64,000 bases of DNA from Candidatus Rokuibacteriota bacterium. Lineage in GTDB: Bacteria > Methylomirabilota > Methylomirabilia > Rokubacteriales > CSP1-6. The DNA lies in the NCBI GenBank assembly GCA_016200085.1, contig JACQFL010000008.1:95945-159944 (forward strand), read 5' to 3'. A program made the position numbers and the translations under genes. Shown in pieces: positions 53,811 through 62,535 of this stretch (its first letter is position 1; each line of letters opens with the position of its first letter). The notes beneath the pieces are model-generated. The model did no database searches, was not told the origin of the DNA, and saw nothing but the letters and a program-made list of their open reading frames with translations.

Positions 53811-54206
53811 ATGCTGGGCGACGTGATCGAGCTGTCCGTGGTGGTGCGCGACCTCGAGGCCGCGATCGCGAAGTGGACGACGCTGTTCGGGCTGAAAGTC
53901 CACTCCCGGAGTGAGTCCAAGGAGTTCGGGTTCAAGAACGCCATCCTGCCGACGGGCATCGGCCACATCGAGCTGATGGAGCCGACCGATCCCACCAAGG
54001 CGGTGGGCAAGTTCCTCGCGAAGCACGGCGAGGGCGTCTACCTCGTGGGCTTCGAGTCCAAGGACGTCGCCGGCGACGTGGCCGCGCTCAAGGGCCAGGG
54101 CGTCCGCGTGAACCCCGCGGCCAACCGGAACGACCTGGCCTGGGTGCACCCGGCCGAGACCAACAACGTCTTCGTCGAGCTCCGCCACCGTGAAAAGTAC
54201 GACTAG
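53811..54206 (+). CDS. VOC-family protein (methylmalonyl-CoA epimerase-like)
   Basis: 131 residues. IELSVVVRDLEAAIAKWTTL, GIGHIELMEPTD and GVYLVGFESKDVAGDVAALK form the two modules, with late WVHPAETNNVFVELRHR carrying the last metal Glu. The pattern is close to methylmalonyl-CoA epimerase and related small glyoxalase-fold enzymes. ATG with AAGGAG ahead. It is followed by two acyl-CoA dehydrogenase genes, consistent with an acyl-CoA catabolic role. Confidence 0.82.
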   Translation: MLGDVIELSVVVRDLEAAIAKWTTLFGLKVHSRSESKEFGFKNAILPTGIGHIELMEPTDPTKAVGKFLAKHGEGVYLVGFESKDVAGDVAALKGQGVRVNPAANRNDLAWVHPAETNNVFVELRHREKYD

Positions 54207-54227
54207 CGTGAGTTCTCGGCGCCGTTC

Positions 54228-54302
54228 GAGCGCCGGCTTTGCCGGCGCAATCTGCCGTGCTGGCGGAGGCTCGGAGGGGGCCGTCGAGGCCCCCTCCGGG
54301 GG
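54228..54302 (+). repeat. Hairpin repeat, family R2, in acyl-CoA dehydrogenase leader
   Basis: GAGCGCCGGC-TTT-GCCGGCGC, then GGCGGAGGCTCGGAGGGGGCCgtcgaGGCCCCCTCCGGGG. Best-preserved copy; it ends 3 bases before the next gene's ATG, so its second hairpin covers the ribosome-binding region. Confidence 0.85.
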
Positions 54303-54305
54303 CTG

Positions 54306-55454
54306 ATGGCGACGTTCAGGTTCGCGCTCAACGAGCTGCCGCCCGAGGCGGAGGGGTTGCGCGCCGAGGTGCGCGAGTTCCTGCGCCGGGAGGTGTCGGG
54401 GCACGGGGCGAAGGGCCGGTCGGACTCCTGGAGCCGCTGGGACCCGGAGTTCAGCCGCAAGATGGGCGCGCGGGGCTGGATCGGCATGACGTGGCCGAAG
54501 CAGTACGGCGGGCACGAGAAGAGCGCCCTCGAGCGCTACGTGGTCCTGGAGGAGATGCTCTCCGCCGGCGCGCCGGTGTCCTTCCACTGGATCGCCGACC
54601 GGCAGAGCGGCCCGCTGCTCCTCCGCTTCGGCACCGAGGTCCAGCGCCAGCGCTTCCTGCCCGCCATCGCGCGCGGGGAGCTGGCCTTCGCCATCGGCAT
54701 GAGCGAGCCGGACTCGGGCTCCGACCTCGCCTCCATCCGCACGCGCGCCGAGAAGGTGGACGGCGGCTATCGCGTCAACGGCACCAAGGTGTGGACGAGC
54801 AACGCCCACCGCTCGCAGTTCCTGATCGCGCTCTTCCGCACCAGGGTCGTGCCCGACAAGAAACACGAGGGGCTCTCGCAGTTCCTCGTCGACACCAAGA
54901 CGCCGGGCATCACCATCAACCCCATCATCGACCTCACCGGCGAGCACCACTTCAACGAGGTCGTTTTCCAGGACGCGTTCGTGCCCGAGGACATGCGGGT
55001 GGGCGAGGAGGGCAACGGCTGGCGCCAGGTCTCCACCGAGCTGGCCTACGAGCGCAGCGGCCCCGAGCGCTACCTGTCGAGCTTCGCGCTGCTGCGCGCG
55101 GCGATCGCCGACGCCTCCAAGGAGCCGGGCGAGCGGGCGGCCGTCACCATCGGCCACCTCGTGGCCGAGATGGCGACGCTGCGCCAGATGTCGCTCTCCG
55201 TGGCCGGCATGCTGCAGGCGGGCGAGAACCCGAACCTCGAGGCGGCGGTGGTCAAGGACGTCGGCACGACGTTCGAGCAGGAGGTGCCGGAGGCGCTCCA
55301 CGCGCTGCTCGGCCTCGAGCCCCGCATCGACACGGGCAGCGATCTCGGGCAGGCGCTCGGCTTCGTGATGCAGAAGGCCCCATCGTTCTCGCTCCGTGGC
55401 GGCACCCGCGAGATCCTGCGCGGGATCATCGCCCGCGGGCTGGGCCTCAGATGA
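54306..55454 (+). CDS. Acyl-CoA dehydrogenase
   Basis: 382 residues. N-terminal helical domain, then AFAIGMSEPDSGSDLASIRT and KVWTSNAHRSQ (middle beta domain) and the late LGFVMQKAPSFSLRGGTREI (FAD/adenine region). It oxidises acyl-CoA to enoyl-CoA with FAD. The next gene encodes a shorter, diverged relative; the pair resembles the heterodimeric dehydrogenases used for sterol or long branched acyl chains. ATG is the first possible codon after the R2 repeat; no clear Shine-Dalgarno sequence outside the repeat. Confidence 0.87.
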   Translation: MATFRFALNELPPEAEGLRAEVREFLRREVSGHGAKGRSDSWSRWDPEFSRKMGARGWIGMTWPKQYGGHEKSALERYVVLEEMLSAGAPVSFHWIADRQSGPLLLRFGTEVQRQRFLPAIARGELAFAIGMSEPDSGSDLASIRTRAEKVDGGYRVNGTKVWTSNAHRSQFLIALFRTRVVPDKKHEGLSQFLVDTKTPGITINPIIDLTGEHHFNEVVFQDAFVPEDMRVGEEGNGWRQVSTELAYERSGPERYLSSFALLRAAIADASKEPGERAAVTIGHLVAEMATLRQMSLSVAGMLQAGENPNLEAAVVKDVGTTFEQEVPEALHALLGLEPRIDTGSDLGQALGFVMQKAPSFSLRGGTREILRGIIARGLGLR

Positions 55455-55464
55455 GCGCACGGTC

Positions 55465-55532
55465 GAGGGGCGCCGCGGCTGCGCCGCGGAGTCCAGGGCG
55501 TTGGGGGGCCTGGGGGGCGCCCGGAGCCCCCC
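55465..55532 (+). repeat. Hairpin repeat, family R1, between acyl-CoA dehydrogenase genes
   Basis: GAGGGGCGCCGCGG..CCGCGGAGTCCAGGGCG, then TTGGGGGGCCTGGGGGGCGCCCGGAGCCCCCC. It ends 10 bases before the ATG of the second dehydrogenase. It occupies the whole gap between two genes that are otherwise expected to be cotranscribed. Confidence 0.85.
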
Positions 55533-55542
55533 ATGTTCAGGC

Positions 55543-56583
55543 ATGAGTACGCTGCTCGGTGATGTCGTCACCCGCCTCTTCACCGACCGCGTGAGCAAGG
55601 AGCTCATCGAGTCGGCGGAGAAGGGCGCCTGGCCCGCGGCCCTCTGGCGGGAGATCGAGGAGGGCGGGCTGACAATGCCGCTGGTGCCGGAGGCGCGCGG
55701 GGGCGCGGGCGGCACCTGGCTCGACGCCTACGCTGTCATCCACGCCGCCGGGCGCCATGCCGTGCCGCTACCCGTCGCCGAGACGATCCTGGCGGGCTGG
55801 CTGCTGTCGCGCGCGGGGCTCGACGTGCCGGAAGGTCCGCTGACCATCGCGCCCGTGCACCTCGACGAGCGGGTGCGTCTGACGCCCGTGGGCTCGCGCT
55901 GGCGGCTCGACGGCACGGCCACGCGCGTGCCGTGGGGCCGCGACGCCGGGCACGTCGTCGTCGTGGCGCCCTCGGACGCGGGCACCGTCATCGGGCTCGT
56001 CGCCGGCAACGGCGCGACGGTCATCACCGACCGCAACCTCGCGCTCGAGCCGCGCGACACGCTGACGTGGAGTGACGCCGAGGCCGTCGCCGCGGCGACC
56101 GACCTGCCCGCCGACGTGGCCTGGCGCTACGGCGCGCTGGTGCGCGCCGCGCAGATGGCCGGCGGACTGGAATCGCTGCTCGCGCAGTCCGTGCGCTATG
56201 CGACCGAGCGCAAGCAGTTCGGCAAGGCCATCGGCTCCTTCCAGGTGATCCAGCAGAACCTCGCCCTCCTCGCGGGCCACACCGCCGCCGCCGGCATGGC
56301 CGCGGCCCACGCCTTCCGCTGCGCGGAGCGCGGCGACGCCTGGTTCGACATCGCCGTGGCCAAGACGCGCGTGGGCGAGGCCGCGGGCCTGGGTGCCGGA
56401 ATTGCGCACCAGACCCACGGCGCCATCGGGTTCACCTACGAGCACTCGCTGCACTTCACGACGCGGCGGCTCTGGTCGTGGCGCGCGGAGTTCGGCGGCG
56501 AGGGCTGGTGGGCCGCCGAGCTGGGCCGGAGCGTCGCGCGCGACGGCGCGGAGGCCCTCTGGCCGAAGCTCACCGCGCGCTGA
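55543..56583 (+). CDS. Acyl-CoA dehydrogenase, small-type subunit
   Basis: 346 residues, shorter and more diverged than its neighbour. Conserved C-terminal part: LAQSVRYATERKQFGKAIGS, QQNLALLAGHTAAAG, and QTHGAIGFTYEHSLHFTTRR. The N-terminal half is only weakly conserved. In heterodimeric (ChsE/FadE-type) acyl-CoA dehydrogenases one chain lacks some active-site residues; this chain may play that part with the gene at 54306. No Shine-Dalgarno other than the hairpin and CAGGC just before the ATG. Confidence 0.8.
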   Translation: MSTLLGDVVTRLFTDRVSKELIESAEKGAWPAALWREIEEGGLTMPLVPEARGGAGGTWLDAYAVIHAAGRHAVPLPVAETILAGWLLSRAGLDVPEGPLTIAPVHLDERVRLTPVGSRWRLDGTATRVPWGRDAGHVVVVAPSDAGTVIGLVAGNGATVITDRNLALEPRDTLTWSDAEAVAAATDLPADVAWRYGALVRAAQMAGGLESLLAQSVRYATERKQFGKAIGSFQVIQQNLALLAGHTAAAGMAAAHAFRCAERGDAWFDIAVAKTRVGEAAGLGAGIAHQTHGAIGFTYEHSLHFTTRRLWSWRAEFGGEGWWAAELGRSVARDGAEALWPKLTAR

Positions 56584-56633
56584 GCCGGGGAGCCCTCGGC
56601 GTCCCGCGTTTCCGCCCCGCGGCCGACAACCGG

Positions 56634-56662
56634 TTGACCGGCCCCCCCGCCTACGGTATGGT
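56634..56662 (+). promoter_or_regulatory. Sigma70-type promoter of the initiator tRNA gene
   Basis: TTGACC (56634-56639), a 17-base spacer and TATGGT (56657-56662), 13 bases before the tRNA 5' end. The match to consensus and exact 17-bp spacing make this the clearest promoter in the window. Confidence 0.7.
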
Positions 56663-56675
56663 GAGTCTCAGTCAC

Positions 56676-56755
<80 letters not shown>

Positions 56756-56765
56756 GTGCAGGGAC

Positions 56766-56797
56766 AAGGGGTTAGCGGTCAGCGCCGCTAGCCCCTT
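56766..56797 (+). terminator. Terminator hairpin of the tRNA gene
   Basis: AAGGGGTTAGCGG pairs with CCGCTAGCCCCTT (13-bp stem with one wobble pair, 6-base loop), followed by CTTCTT. It begins 13 bases after the tRNA end. Confidence 0.7.
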
Positions 56798-56939
56798 CTT
56801 CATGTGTGTGACCAAATTGTGACCGCTGCGCCGCGTCAGCGGCCGCGGGCGTGACACCGTCCTGCCCCGTAGCGCCGAACACCAGCCGATCGAGCTTCCG
56901 CGCCTCCGCCTCAGGGCGCTGGCACTGCGCGCAAGGACT

Positions 56940-57072
56940 CAGGGGATTCATCGTCGCAGACACCTCGGACGCGGAGGCCATTGCCAAGTGGCTTCAAGAA
57001 TGGACGGACCTCCTATCATTCGAGGTGACGCCCGTCGTGAGCGATGAACAGCTCGGCCGAGTAATTGGCTGA
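56940..57072 (+). pseudogene. DUF3303-like C-terminal fragment
   Basis: The frame end FIVADTSDAEAIAKWLQEWT, then DLLSFEVTPVVSDEQLGRVI, reads as the second half of a DUF3303-type small protein (pattern 'W...W.DLv.FEv.PV.t'). The preceding half is absent; upstream in frame is unrelated Ser/Arg-rich sequence. So this looks like a fragment left by rearrangement just inside the element. The rest of 56798-57226 shows no supportable gene; a minus-strand 71-codon frame there might be an integrase tail but the signal is too weak. Confidence 0.4.
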
Positions 57073-57226
57073 CGGCAACTTCTCGTGAAGGCGGCTGGCG
57101 AGCGATCAGGGGATCGGCGGTGGCCGGAATCCGCTGTGCCTGCGGGTGCAACGTGGCTGCACCGTGCAGAGCTGGAGGCGTGACGACCTGGAGCGGGGCG
57201 CAGGCGCGAGGGCACGAAGGGAGTTC

Positions 57227-58375
57227 ATGTTGACCATCCCCGGCGGTCTCTCGGATCCGCTGCCGGGACACAAGCCCACGATCGACTCGTGGACGAACGA
57301 CGTCCGCGCCGTGATGGACGCCGTCGGGGTCACCCGCGCGACGATCCATGGCTACGACTCGGCGGGGGCCAGCGCCATGCTCTTCGCGGCCACCTATCCC
57401 GAGCGCGTCTCGTCCCTCATCTTGATCAATACCTTCGCGCGGGCGCTGTGGGCCGAGGACTATCCGCGGGGCATACGGGCGGAGATGCGCGACCGGTTCA
57501 TCGACGACTATCAGGCAAAGTGGGGCAGCGGGGCGCTGCTCCGTCGCTACATGCCGACCGCGGATCTTTCGGCGGAGGACATCGAGCGCTGGGGCTGGTT
57601 CGAGCGGCAGCTCGCCAGCCCCGGCGTGGTCCGCACCTACATGAACCGCGTCCTCGACACCGATGTGCGGGAGGCGCTGCCGCTGATCCAGGCCCCAACG
57701 CTCGTCGTTCACCGGACCGACAACAAGGCGGTTCCGGTCGACGATGGTCGCGATCTCAGCGCGAGGATCCCTGGCGCGAAGTACGTCGAGCTTCCGGGTG
57801 ACGAACACATGCTCTATGGGCGAAACGGCGAAGCCATCCTGGGGGAGATCCGGGAGTTCGTGACGGGGGGGCGCGAAGCGCCCCCCGTCACCGACCGGGT
57901 GCTGGCGACGATCCTGTTCACCGACATCGTCGGCTCGACGCAGCGGGCGGCGGAGCTGGGTGACCAACGCTGGCGCGAGCTGTTGGATGAGCACGACGCG
58001 GTCGTGCGCGCCGAGGTGGTCCGGTTTCGGGGCAAGCTCATCAAGACGACCGGCGACGGGGCGCGGGCCACGTTCGACGGTCCGACGCGAGCGATCGAGG
58101 CCGCCCGCACGATCGCTCGCGCGGCCAGAGGCCTCGACCTCCAGATCCGCGCCGGTCTGCACACCGGGGAGTGCGAGCTAGGCGGGGAGGACGTGGGCGG
58201 AATCGCGGTGCACATTGCCGCCCGCATCGCTGCGCTCGCGGACGCCGGGGAGGTGGTCGTCTCTCGGACCGTGAAGGACCTGGCCGGGGGCTCGGGGATC
58301 GAGTTCATGGAACGGGGCGTTCACACCCTCAAGGGCGTCCCGGACGCGTGGCACCTCTTCACGGTGACGCCGTAG
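57227..58375 (+). CDS. 5'-truncated alpha/beta hydrolase fused to class III nucleotide cyclase
   Basis: 382 residues. Residues 1 to about 210 are an alpha/beta hydrolase missing its first 80 or so residues: it begins at the segment that normally follows 'FDrRGtGlSDP' (here MLTIPGGLSDPLPGHKPT). The nucleophile elbow reads HGYDSAG (41-47), with Asp where Ser is expected. Residues from about 226 are a cyclase homology domain: LATILFTDIVGSTQRAAELG with metal Asp, KLIKTTGDGA with the second Asp, and GIAVHIAARI. Cyclase residues look intact, so the cyclase could make cAMP while the hydrolase half serves as a sensor or is dead. ATG has AGGGAG ahead. Confidence 0.72.
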   Translation: MLTIPGGLSDPLPGHKPTIDSWTNDVRAVMDAVGVTRATIHGYDSAGASAMLFAATYPERVSSLILINTFARALWAEDYPRGIRAEMRDRFIDDYQAKWGSGALLRRYMPTADLSAEDIERWGWFERQLASPGVVRTYMNRVLDTDVREALPLIQAPTLVVHRTDNKAVPVDDGRDLSARIPGAKYVELPGDEHMLYGRNGEAILGEIREFVTGGREAPPVTDRVLATILFTDIVGSTQRAAELGDQRWRELLDEHDAVVRAEVVRFRGKLIKTTGDGARATFDGPTRAIEAARTIARAARGLDLQIRAGLHTGECELGGEDVGGIAVHIAARIAALADAGEVVVSRTVKDLAGGSGIEFMERGVHTLKGVPDAWHLFTVTP

Positions 58376-58453
58376 CGGTGGTAACTGGGCTGGTCTGAAT
58401 TATTCGTTAACCGCCATGCGCGAGGCGGACGGGTGAGGATAGGTTTGGCAACG

Positions 58454-58539
58454 GCTCCTGGGGCGGTCAGTGTCTGAGAATGGCACCTTATGTCAGGGGG
58501 ATGGGGGCACGAGGGCGGCGACCACTGCCGCAGGGTGCT
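58454..58539 (+). repeat. Direct repeat copy A (about 86 bp)
   Basis: GCTCCTGGGGCGGTCAGTGT..GGCACCTTATGTC..GGGTGCT. A diverged copy lies at 62536-62619 in the same orientation. The shared core is GGCACCTTATGTC. The pair brackets exactly the amidase and the molybdopterin oxidoreductase. It lies in the 229-base gap after the cyclase, where no gene is seen. Confidence 0.65.
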
Positions 58540-58604
58540 AATGTTGTCCAGGCTCAGGAACCCCCCCACCGGAGAACCCTGACCAGCTCCCCAAGGAGGC
58601 TCCC

Positions 58605-60119
58605 ATGGCAGTGTCACCGCCGACCCCTGACCAGCTCAAGGCCATTGCCGACGCGATGGGCCTCGCCCTCACCGAGAGCGATCTCACGTCCTTCCTCGCG
58701 CTGATGAAGCCGAGCATCGACGGCTACAATGTCGTCGACGCGCTCCCGGATAACCTGCCGGCCGTGAAGTACCCGCGCACGCCGGGCGTCCGTCCCCAGC
58801 CCGAGGAGAACACGCGCAACGCGTGGTACGTCAAGACGCGGGTGGAGGGCGCCCCGACGGGCAAGCTCAAGGGGAAGACCGTCGTGCTCAAGGACAACGT
58901 CATGCTCGCGGGCGTGCAGATGATGAACGGCGCGTCCACGCTCGAGGGCTACACGCCGGAGATCGACGCCACCATTGTCACCCGCATCCTCGATGCTGCC
59001 GGAACCGTCGTCGGCAAGGCGCACTGCGAGTACTTCTGCCTCTCTGGGGGCAGCCACACCAACGCCACCGGCCCCGTCCACAACCCGTACAAGATGGGCT
59101 ACTCGGCCGGCGGCTCGTCGTCGGGCAGCGCCGTGCTGGTCGCGCTGCGGGAGGTCGACATGGCGATCGGCGGCGACCAGGGAGGGTCGATCCGCATGCC
59201 GGCGTCGTTCTGTGGCATCTACGGTATGAAACCGACCCACGGGCTCGTCCCCTACACCGGCATCATGCCGATCGAGATCTACGTCGACCACACGGGGCCG
59301 ATGACGGCAACGGTCCGGGACAACGCGCTGCTCCTCGAGGTCATAGCGGGCGCGGACGGGTACGACCCGCGCCAGTACGCGCCGAAGGTGCACTCCTATA
59401 CCGAGGCCCTCGGCCGCGGCGTCGACGGCCTCAGGATCGGCCTCGTCAAGGAGGGTTTCGGCCTGCCCAACTCGGAGCGCGACGTGGACGCCAAGGTGCG
59501 CAAGGCGGGCGAGCTCCTCGGCAAGCTCGGCGCGAAGGTCACGGAGGTCTCGGTCCCGTGGCATACGCTGGGGGGCGCGCTGTGGCTCCCCATCGGCGTG
59601 GAAGGCCTCACGCAGACGATGATGTGGGGCGACGGGTACGGCCTCAGTCGTCCCGACCTCTACGTCACCAGTCTCATGGACTTCCACCGTGGGTGGCGGC
59701 AGCGCGCCAACGAGCTCTCGGAGACGACGAAGCTCTTCACGCTCCTCGGGACCTACATCCACCAGCAGCACGGCAACCGCTACTACGGCAAGGCCATGAA
59801 CCTCACCCGCCGCCTGATCGCCGCCTACGACACGGTCCTCGCCCAGCACGACCTCCTGATGATGCCCACGACACCGATGAAGGCGCCGCCACTGCCGAAG
59901 TCGGGCGCGCCGCGCGAGGAAGTGGTGCAGCGGGCGCTCGAGATGATCACGAACACGGCGCCCTTCGACATCTCGCACCACCCGGCCATGGCCATCCCGT
60001 GCGGCATGAGCGACGGCCTGCCGGTGAGCATGATGCTGGTCGGCAGGCACTGGGACGAGCCGACCATCTACCGCGCCGCCGCCGCCTTCGAGAGCGCCGG
60101 AGACTGGAAGTCGATGTAA
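58605..60119 (+). CDS. Amidase signature-family hydrolase
   Basis: 504 residues. The Ser-cisSer-Lys triad is visible: Lys96 in KTVVLKDNVML, cis-Ser171 in SAGGSSSGSA and nucleophile Ser195 in GDQGGSIRMPASFCG. It hydrolyses an amide (substrate unknown; related enzymes act on indoleacetamide, nitrile-derived amides or peptides). ATG has AAGGAGG ahead. It sits between two direct repeats with the oxidoreductase, inside the tRNA-linked element. Confidence 0.88.
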   Translation: MAVSPPTPDQLKAIADAMGLALTESDLTSFLALMKPSIDGYNVVDALPDNLPAVKYPRTPGVRPQPEENTRNAWYVKTRVEGAPTGKLKGKTVVLKDNVMLAGVQMMNGASTLEGYTPEIDATIVTRILDAAGTVVGKAHCEYFCLSGGSHTNATGPVHNPYKMGYSAGGSSSGSAVLVALREVDMAIGGDQGGSIRMPASFCGIYGMKPTHGLVPYTGIMPIEIYVDHTGPMTATVRDNALLLEVIAGADGYDPRQYAPKVHSYTEALGRGVDGLRIGLVKEGFGLPNSERDVDAKVRKAGELLGKLGAKVTEVSVPWHTLGGALWLPIGVEGLTQTMMWGDGYGLSRPDLYVTSLMDFHRGWRQRANELSETTKLFTLLGTYIHQQHGNRYYGKAMNLTRRLIAAYDTVLAQHDLLMMPTTPMKAPPLPKSGAPREEVVQRALEMITNTAPFDISHHPAMAIPCGMSDGLPVSMMLVGRHWDEPTIYRAAAAFESAGDWKSM

Positions 60120-60232
60120 ACGAATTGACCCATGACCGAGACGGCGCTGTGCCGTCGGCTCCTGGGCTGGCCGGCGCCTGAGTATGGCTTTTGTGTTATC
60201 TACGCTCTGTCGTGTCCTCTCAGGAGGTGTCC

Positions 60233-62503
60233 ATGGCCCATGCGGCGACCGGAACCTGGCACACGACGGCGTGCATCCTGTGCTCCGTCAATTGCGGGAT
60301 CGAGATCCAGCTCGGCCCCGACGGCCGTCGCTTCGAGCGCATCCGGGGCGACAAAGCGCATCCGGCCTCGCAGGGCTATCACTGCGAGAAGGCGCTGCGC
60401 CTCGACCACTATCAAAATGCGCGTGATCGCCTCACCCATCCACTGCGGCGCCGATCGGACGGCACGTTCGAGCGGATCGACTGGGACACGGCGATCCGCG
60501 AGGTCGCCGCGCGGCTCGGCGCCGTGCGCGGCACCCACGGCGGCGAGCGCATCCTCTACTACGGGGGCGGCGGCCAGGGCAATCACCTCTGCGGCGTCTA
60601 CGCCGCCGCCACCCGGCGTGCGCTCGGGGTGAAGTTCCGGTCCAACGCCCTCGCTCAGGAAAAGACCGGCTGGGCGTGGGTCGGAGAGCAGACCGTGGGC
60701 GGCATCGCGGGCGGGGACTTCGAGCATTGCGAGGTGGCCCTCTTCGTGGGCAAGAACCCCTGGCATTCCCACGGCGTGCCGCGGGCCCGCACGGTGCTCA
60801 AGACCATCGCGGCGGATCCCGCGCGGACCCTGATCGTGATCGATCCCCGGCGCACGGAGACGGCCGAGCTCGCCGACATTCACCTCCAGCTCCGGCCGGG
60901 CACCGACGCGTGGCTCCTCGCCGCCCTCGGCGGCGTGCTCGTGCAGGAGGAGCTGTACGCCCGCGCGTGGCTCGCCGAGCACGCGGCCGGCGTGGACGAG
61001 GTGCTGGGGGCGCTCCGCGCGGTGCCTGTCGCCCGCTACGCGGCGATCGCCGGTATCCCCGAGGACGCGGTGCGCCGCACCGCGCGCACGCTCGCCACCG
61101 CGCGCGGGCTGGCCGTCTTCGAGGACCTCGGCACTCAGATGACGCGCCACTCCACGCTCAACAGCTACCTCGACAATCTCCTGTGGCTGCTCACCGGCAA
61201 CTTCGCCAATCCCGGCGGCAACAACTTGCCGCTGCCGTTGATTCCCATCGCGCCGTCGAGCGCGCGCGGCGAGGTGAGCCCGGTGGCCAAGGCGCCGATC
61301 ATCGCCGGGCTCGTGCCCTGCAACGTCATCGCCGAGGAGATCCTCACCGACCATCCGGACCGGTACCGCGCGATGATCGTGGAGTCGGCCAATCCCGCGC
61401 ATTCGCTCGCTGACAGCCCGCGGATGCGCGAGGCGCTGCGCGCGCTGGACTGTGTCGTGGTGATCGACGTCGCGATGACGGAGACGGCGCGCCTGGCCGA
61501 TTACGTCTTGCCCACGCCCACCCAGTACGAGAAGTGGGAGGCTACGTTCTTCAACTTTGAGTTCCCGGCCAACTACTTTCACCTGCGGCCACCGGTGCTC
61601 GGTCCGCCGCCGGACAGCGATCTTCTTGCCGAGCCCGAGATCCACGCGCGACTCTGCGAGGCGCTGGGCGCGGTCACCGAGGCGGAGCTGGCGCCGCTCC
61701 GCGAGGCCGCCGGTCAGGGCCGCGCCGCGTTCGCCGCCGCCTTCATCGGGGCCACGGCGGCAAACCCGAAGCTCCTCGAGCTGGCGCCGGTGCTCCTCTA
61801 CCGCACCCTCGGTCCCACGCTGCCCGACGGCGCAGCGCCCGCCGCGGTGCTCTGGGGCGCCGCCCAGCGTCTGGCGCCGCGTCATCCGGACGCCGTGCGT
61901 CGCGCCGGTATCGACGCGTCCGATCACGAGCTCGGCGAGGCGCTCTTCACGCGCATCCTGGAGAGCCGCTCGGGCCTGATCTTCGCCGTCGACACGCACG
62001 AGAACGTCTGGCGCCGCATGCGCGCCCGCGGCGGCACGGTGAATCTCCACGTGCCCGAGCTCCTGGGCGAGCTGGCGCTCCTCGCCACGGATGGTCCGCC
62101 CACACCTGACCCCACCTTCCCCTTCGTGCTCTCCGCGGGCGAGCGCCGCTCCTTCACCGCCAACACCGTCTACCGCGATCCCGCGTGGCGGAAGAAGGAC
62201 GCGACCGGCGCGCTGCGGATGAGCCCCGCGGACGCGGTGCGGCTCGGCCTCGTGAACGGCGCCGCCGCCCGCGTCACCACCAAGCGCGGCAGCGTCACGG
62301 TCGCGGTGGAAGTGTCCGACACGATGCAGGCCGGCCACGTGTCGCTTCCCAACGGCCTGGGCCTCGACTACCCCGGTGCCGACGGCACGCGCGGCGTGGC
62401 CGGCGCCGCGCCCAACGAGCTCACCGCGAGCGAGGACCGCGACTGGTTCGCGGGCACGCCCTGGCACAAGCATGTGCCCGCGCGCGTGGAGACGGCGGGC
62501 TGA
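60233..62503 (+). CDS. Molybdopterin oxidoreductase (DMSO reductase family), Fe4S4-containing
   Basis: 756 residues. The N-terminus binds one 4Fe-4S cluster: Cys14, Cys17, Cys21 and Cys51 (ACILCSVNCG..YHCEKA). Molybdopterin dinucleotide contacts include LFVGKNPWHSHG and VIDPRRTETAELADIHLQLR, and a C-terminal domain closes the fold (HVSLPNGLGLDYPG). The usual metal-ligand position (Cys, Sec or Ser) seems replaced near residue 145-150 (SNALAQEKTGW), so ligand type is unclear. No Tat signal, so probably cytoplasmic. ATG with CAGGAGG ahead; a TTG/GTG upstream is possible. No partner subunits nearby. Confidence 0.82.
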   Translation: MAHAATGTWHTTACILCSVNCGIEIQLGPDGRRFERIRGDKAHPASQGYHCEKALRLDHYQNARDRLTHPLRRRSDGTFERIDWDTAIREVAARLGAVRGTHGGERILYYGGGGQGNHLCGVYAAATRRALGVKFRSNALAQEKTGWAWVGEQTVGGIAGGDFEHCEVALFVGKNPWHSHGVPRARTVLKTIAADPARTLIVIDPRRTETAELADIHLQLRPGTDAWLLAALGGVLVQEELYARAWLAEHAAGVDEVLGALRAVPVARYAAIAGIPEDAVRRTARTLATARGLAVFEDLGTQMTRHSTLNSYLDNLLWLLTGNFANPGGNNLPLPLIPIAPSSARGEVSPVAKAPIIAGLVPCNVIAEEILTDHPDRYRAMIVESANPAHSLADSPRMREALRALDCVVVIDVAMTETARLADYVLPTPTQYEKWEATFFNFEFPANYFHLRPPVLGPPPDSDLLAEPEIHARLCEALGAVTEAELAPLREAAGQGRAAFAAAFIGATAANPKLLELAPVLLYRTLGPTLPDGAAPAAVLWGAAQRLAPRHPDAVRRAGIDASDHELGEALFTRILESRSGLIFAVDTHENVWRRMRARGGTVNLHVPELLGELALLATDGPPTPDPTFPFVLSAGERRSFTANTVYRDPAWRKKDATGALRMSPADAVRLGLVNGAAARVTTKRGSVTVAVEVSDTMQAGHVSLPNGLGLDYPGADGTRGVAGAAPNELTASEDRDWFAGTPWHKHVPARVETAG

Positions 62504-62535
62504 ACAACGGCCGCGGCTTCAGCCGAGCTGCCATT

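Noticed and set aside
56772..56987. Minus-strand 71-codon frame with AQCQRPEAEARKLDRLVFGA
   Set aside because: It could be the tail of an integrase next to the tRNA, but I could not match enough of a known pattern to call it.
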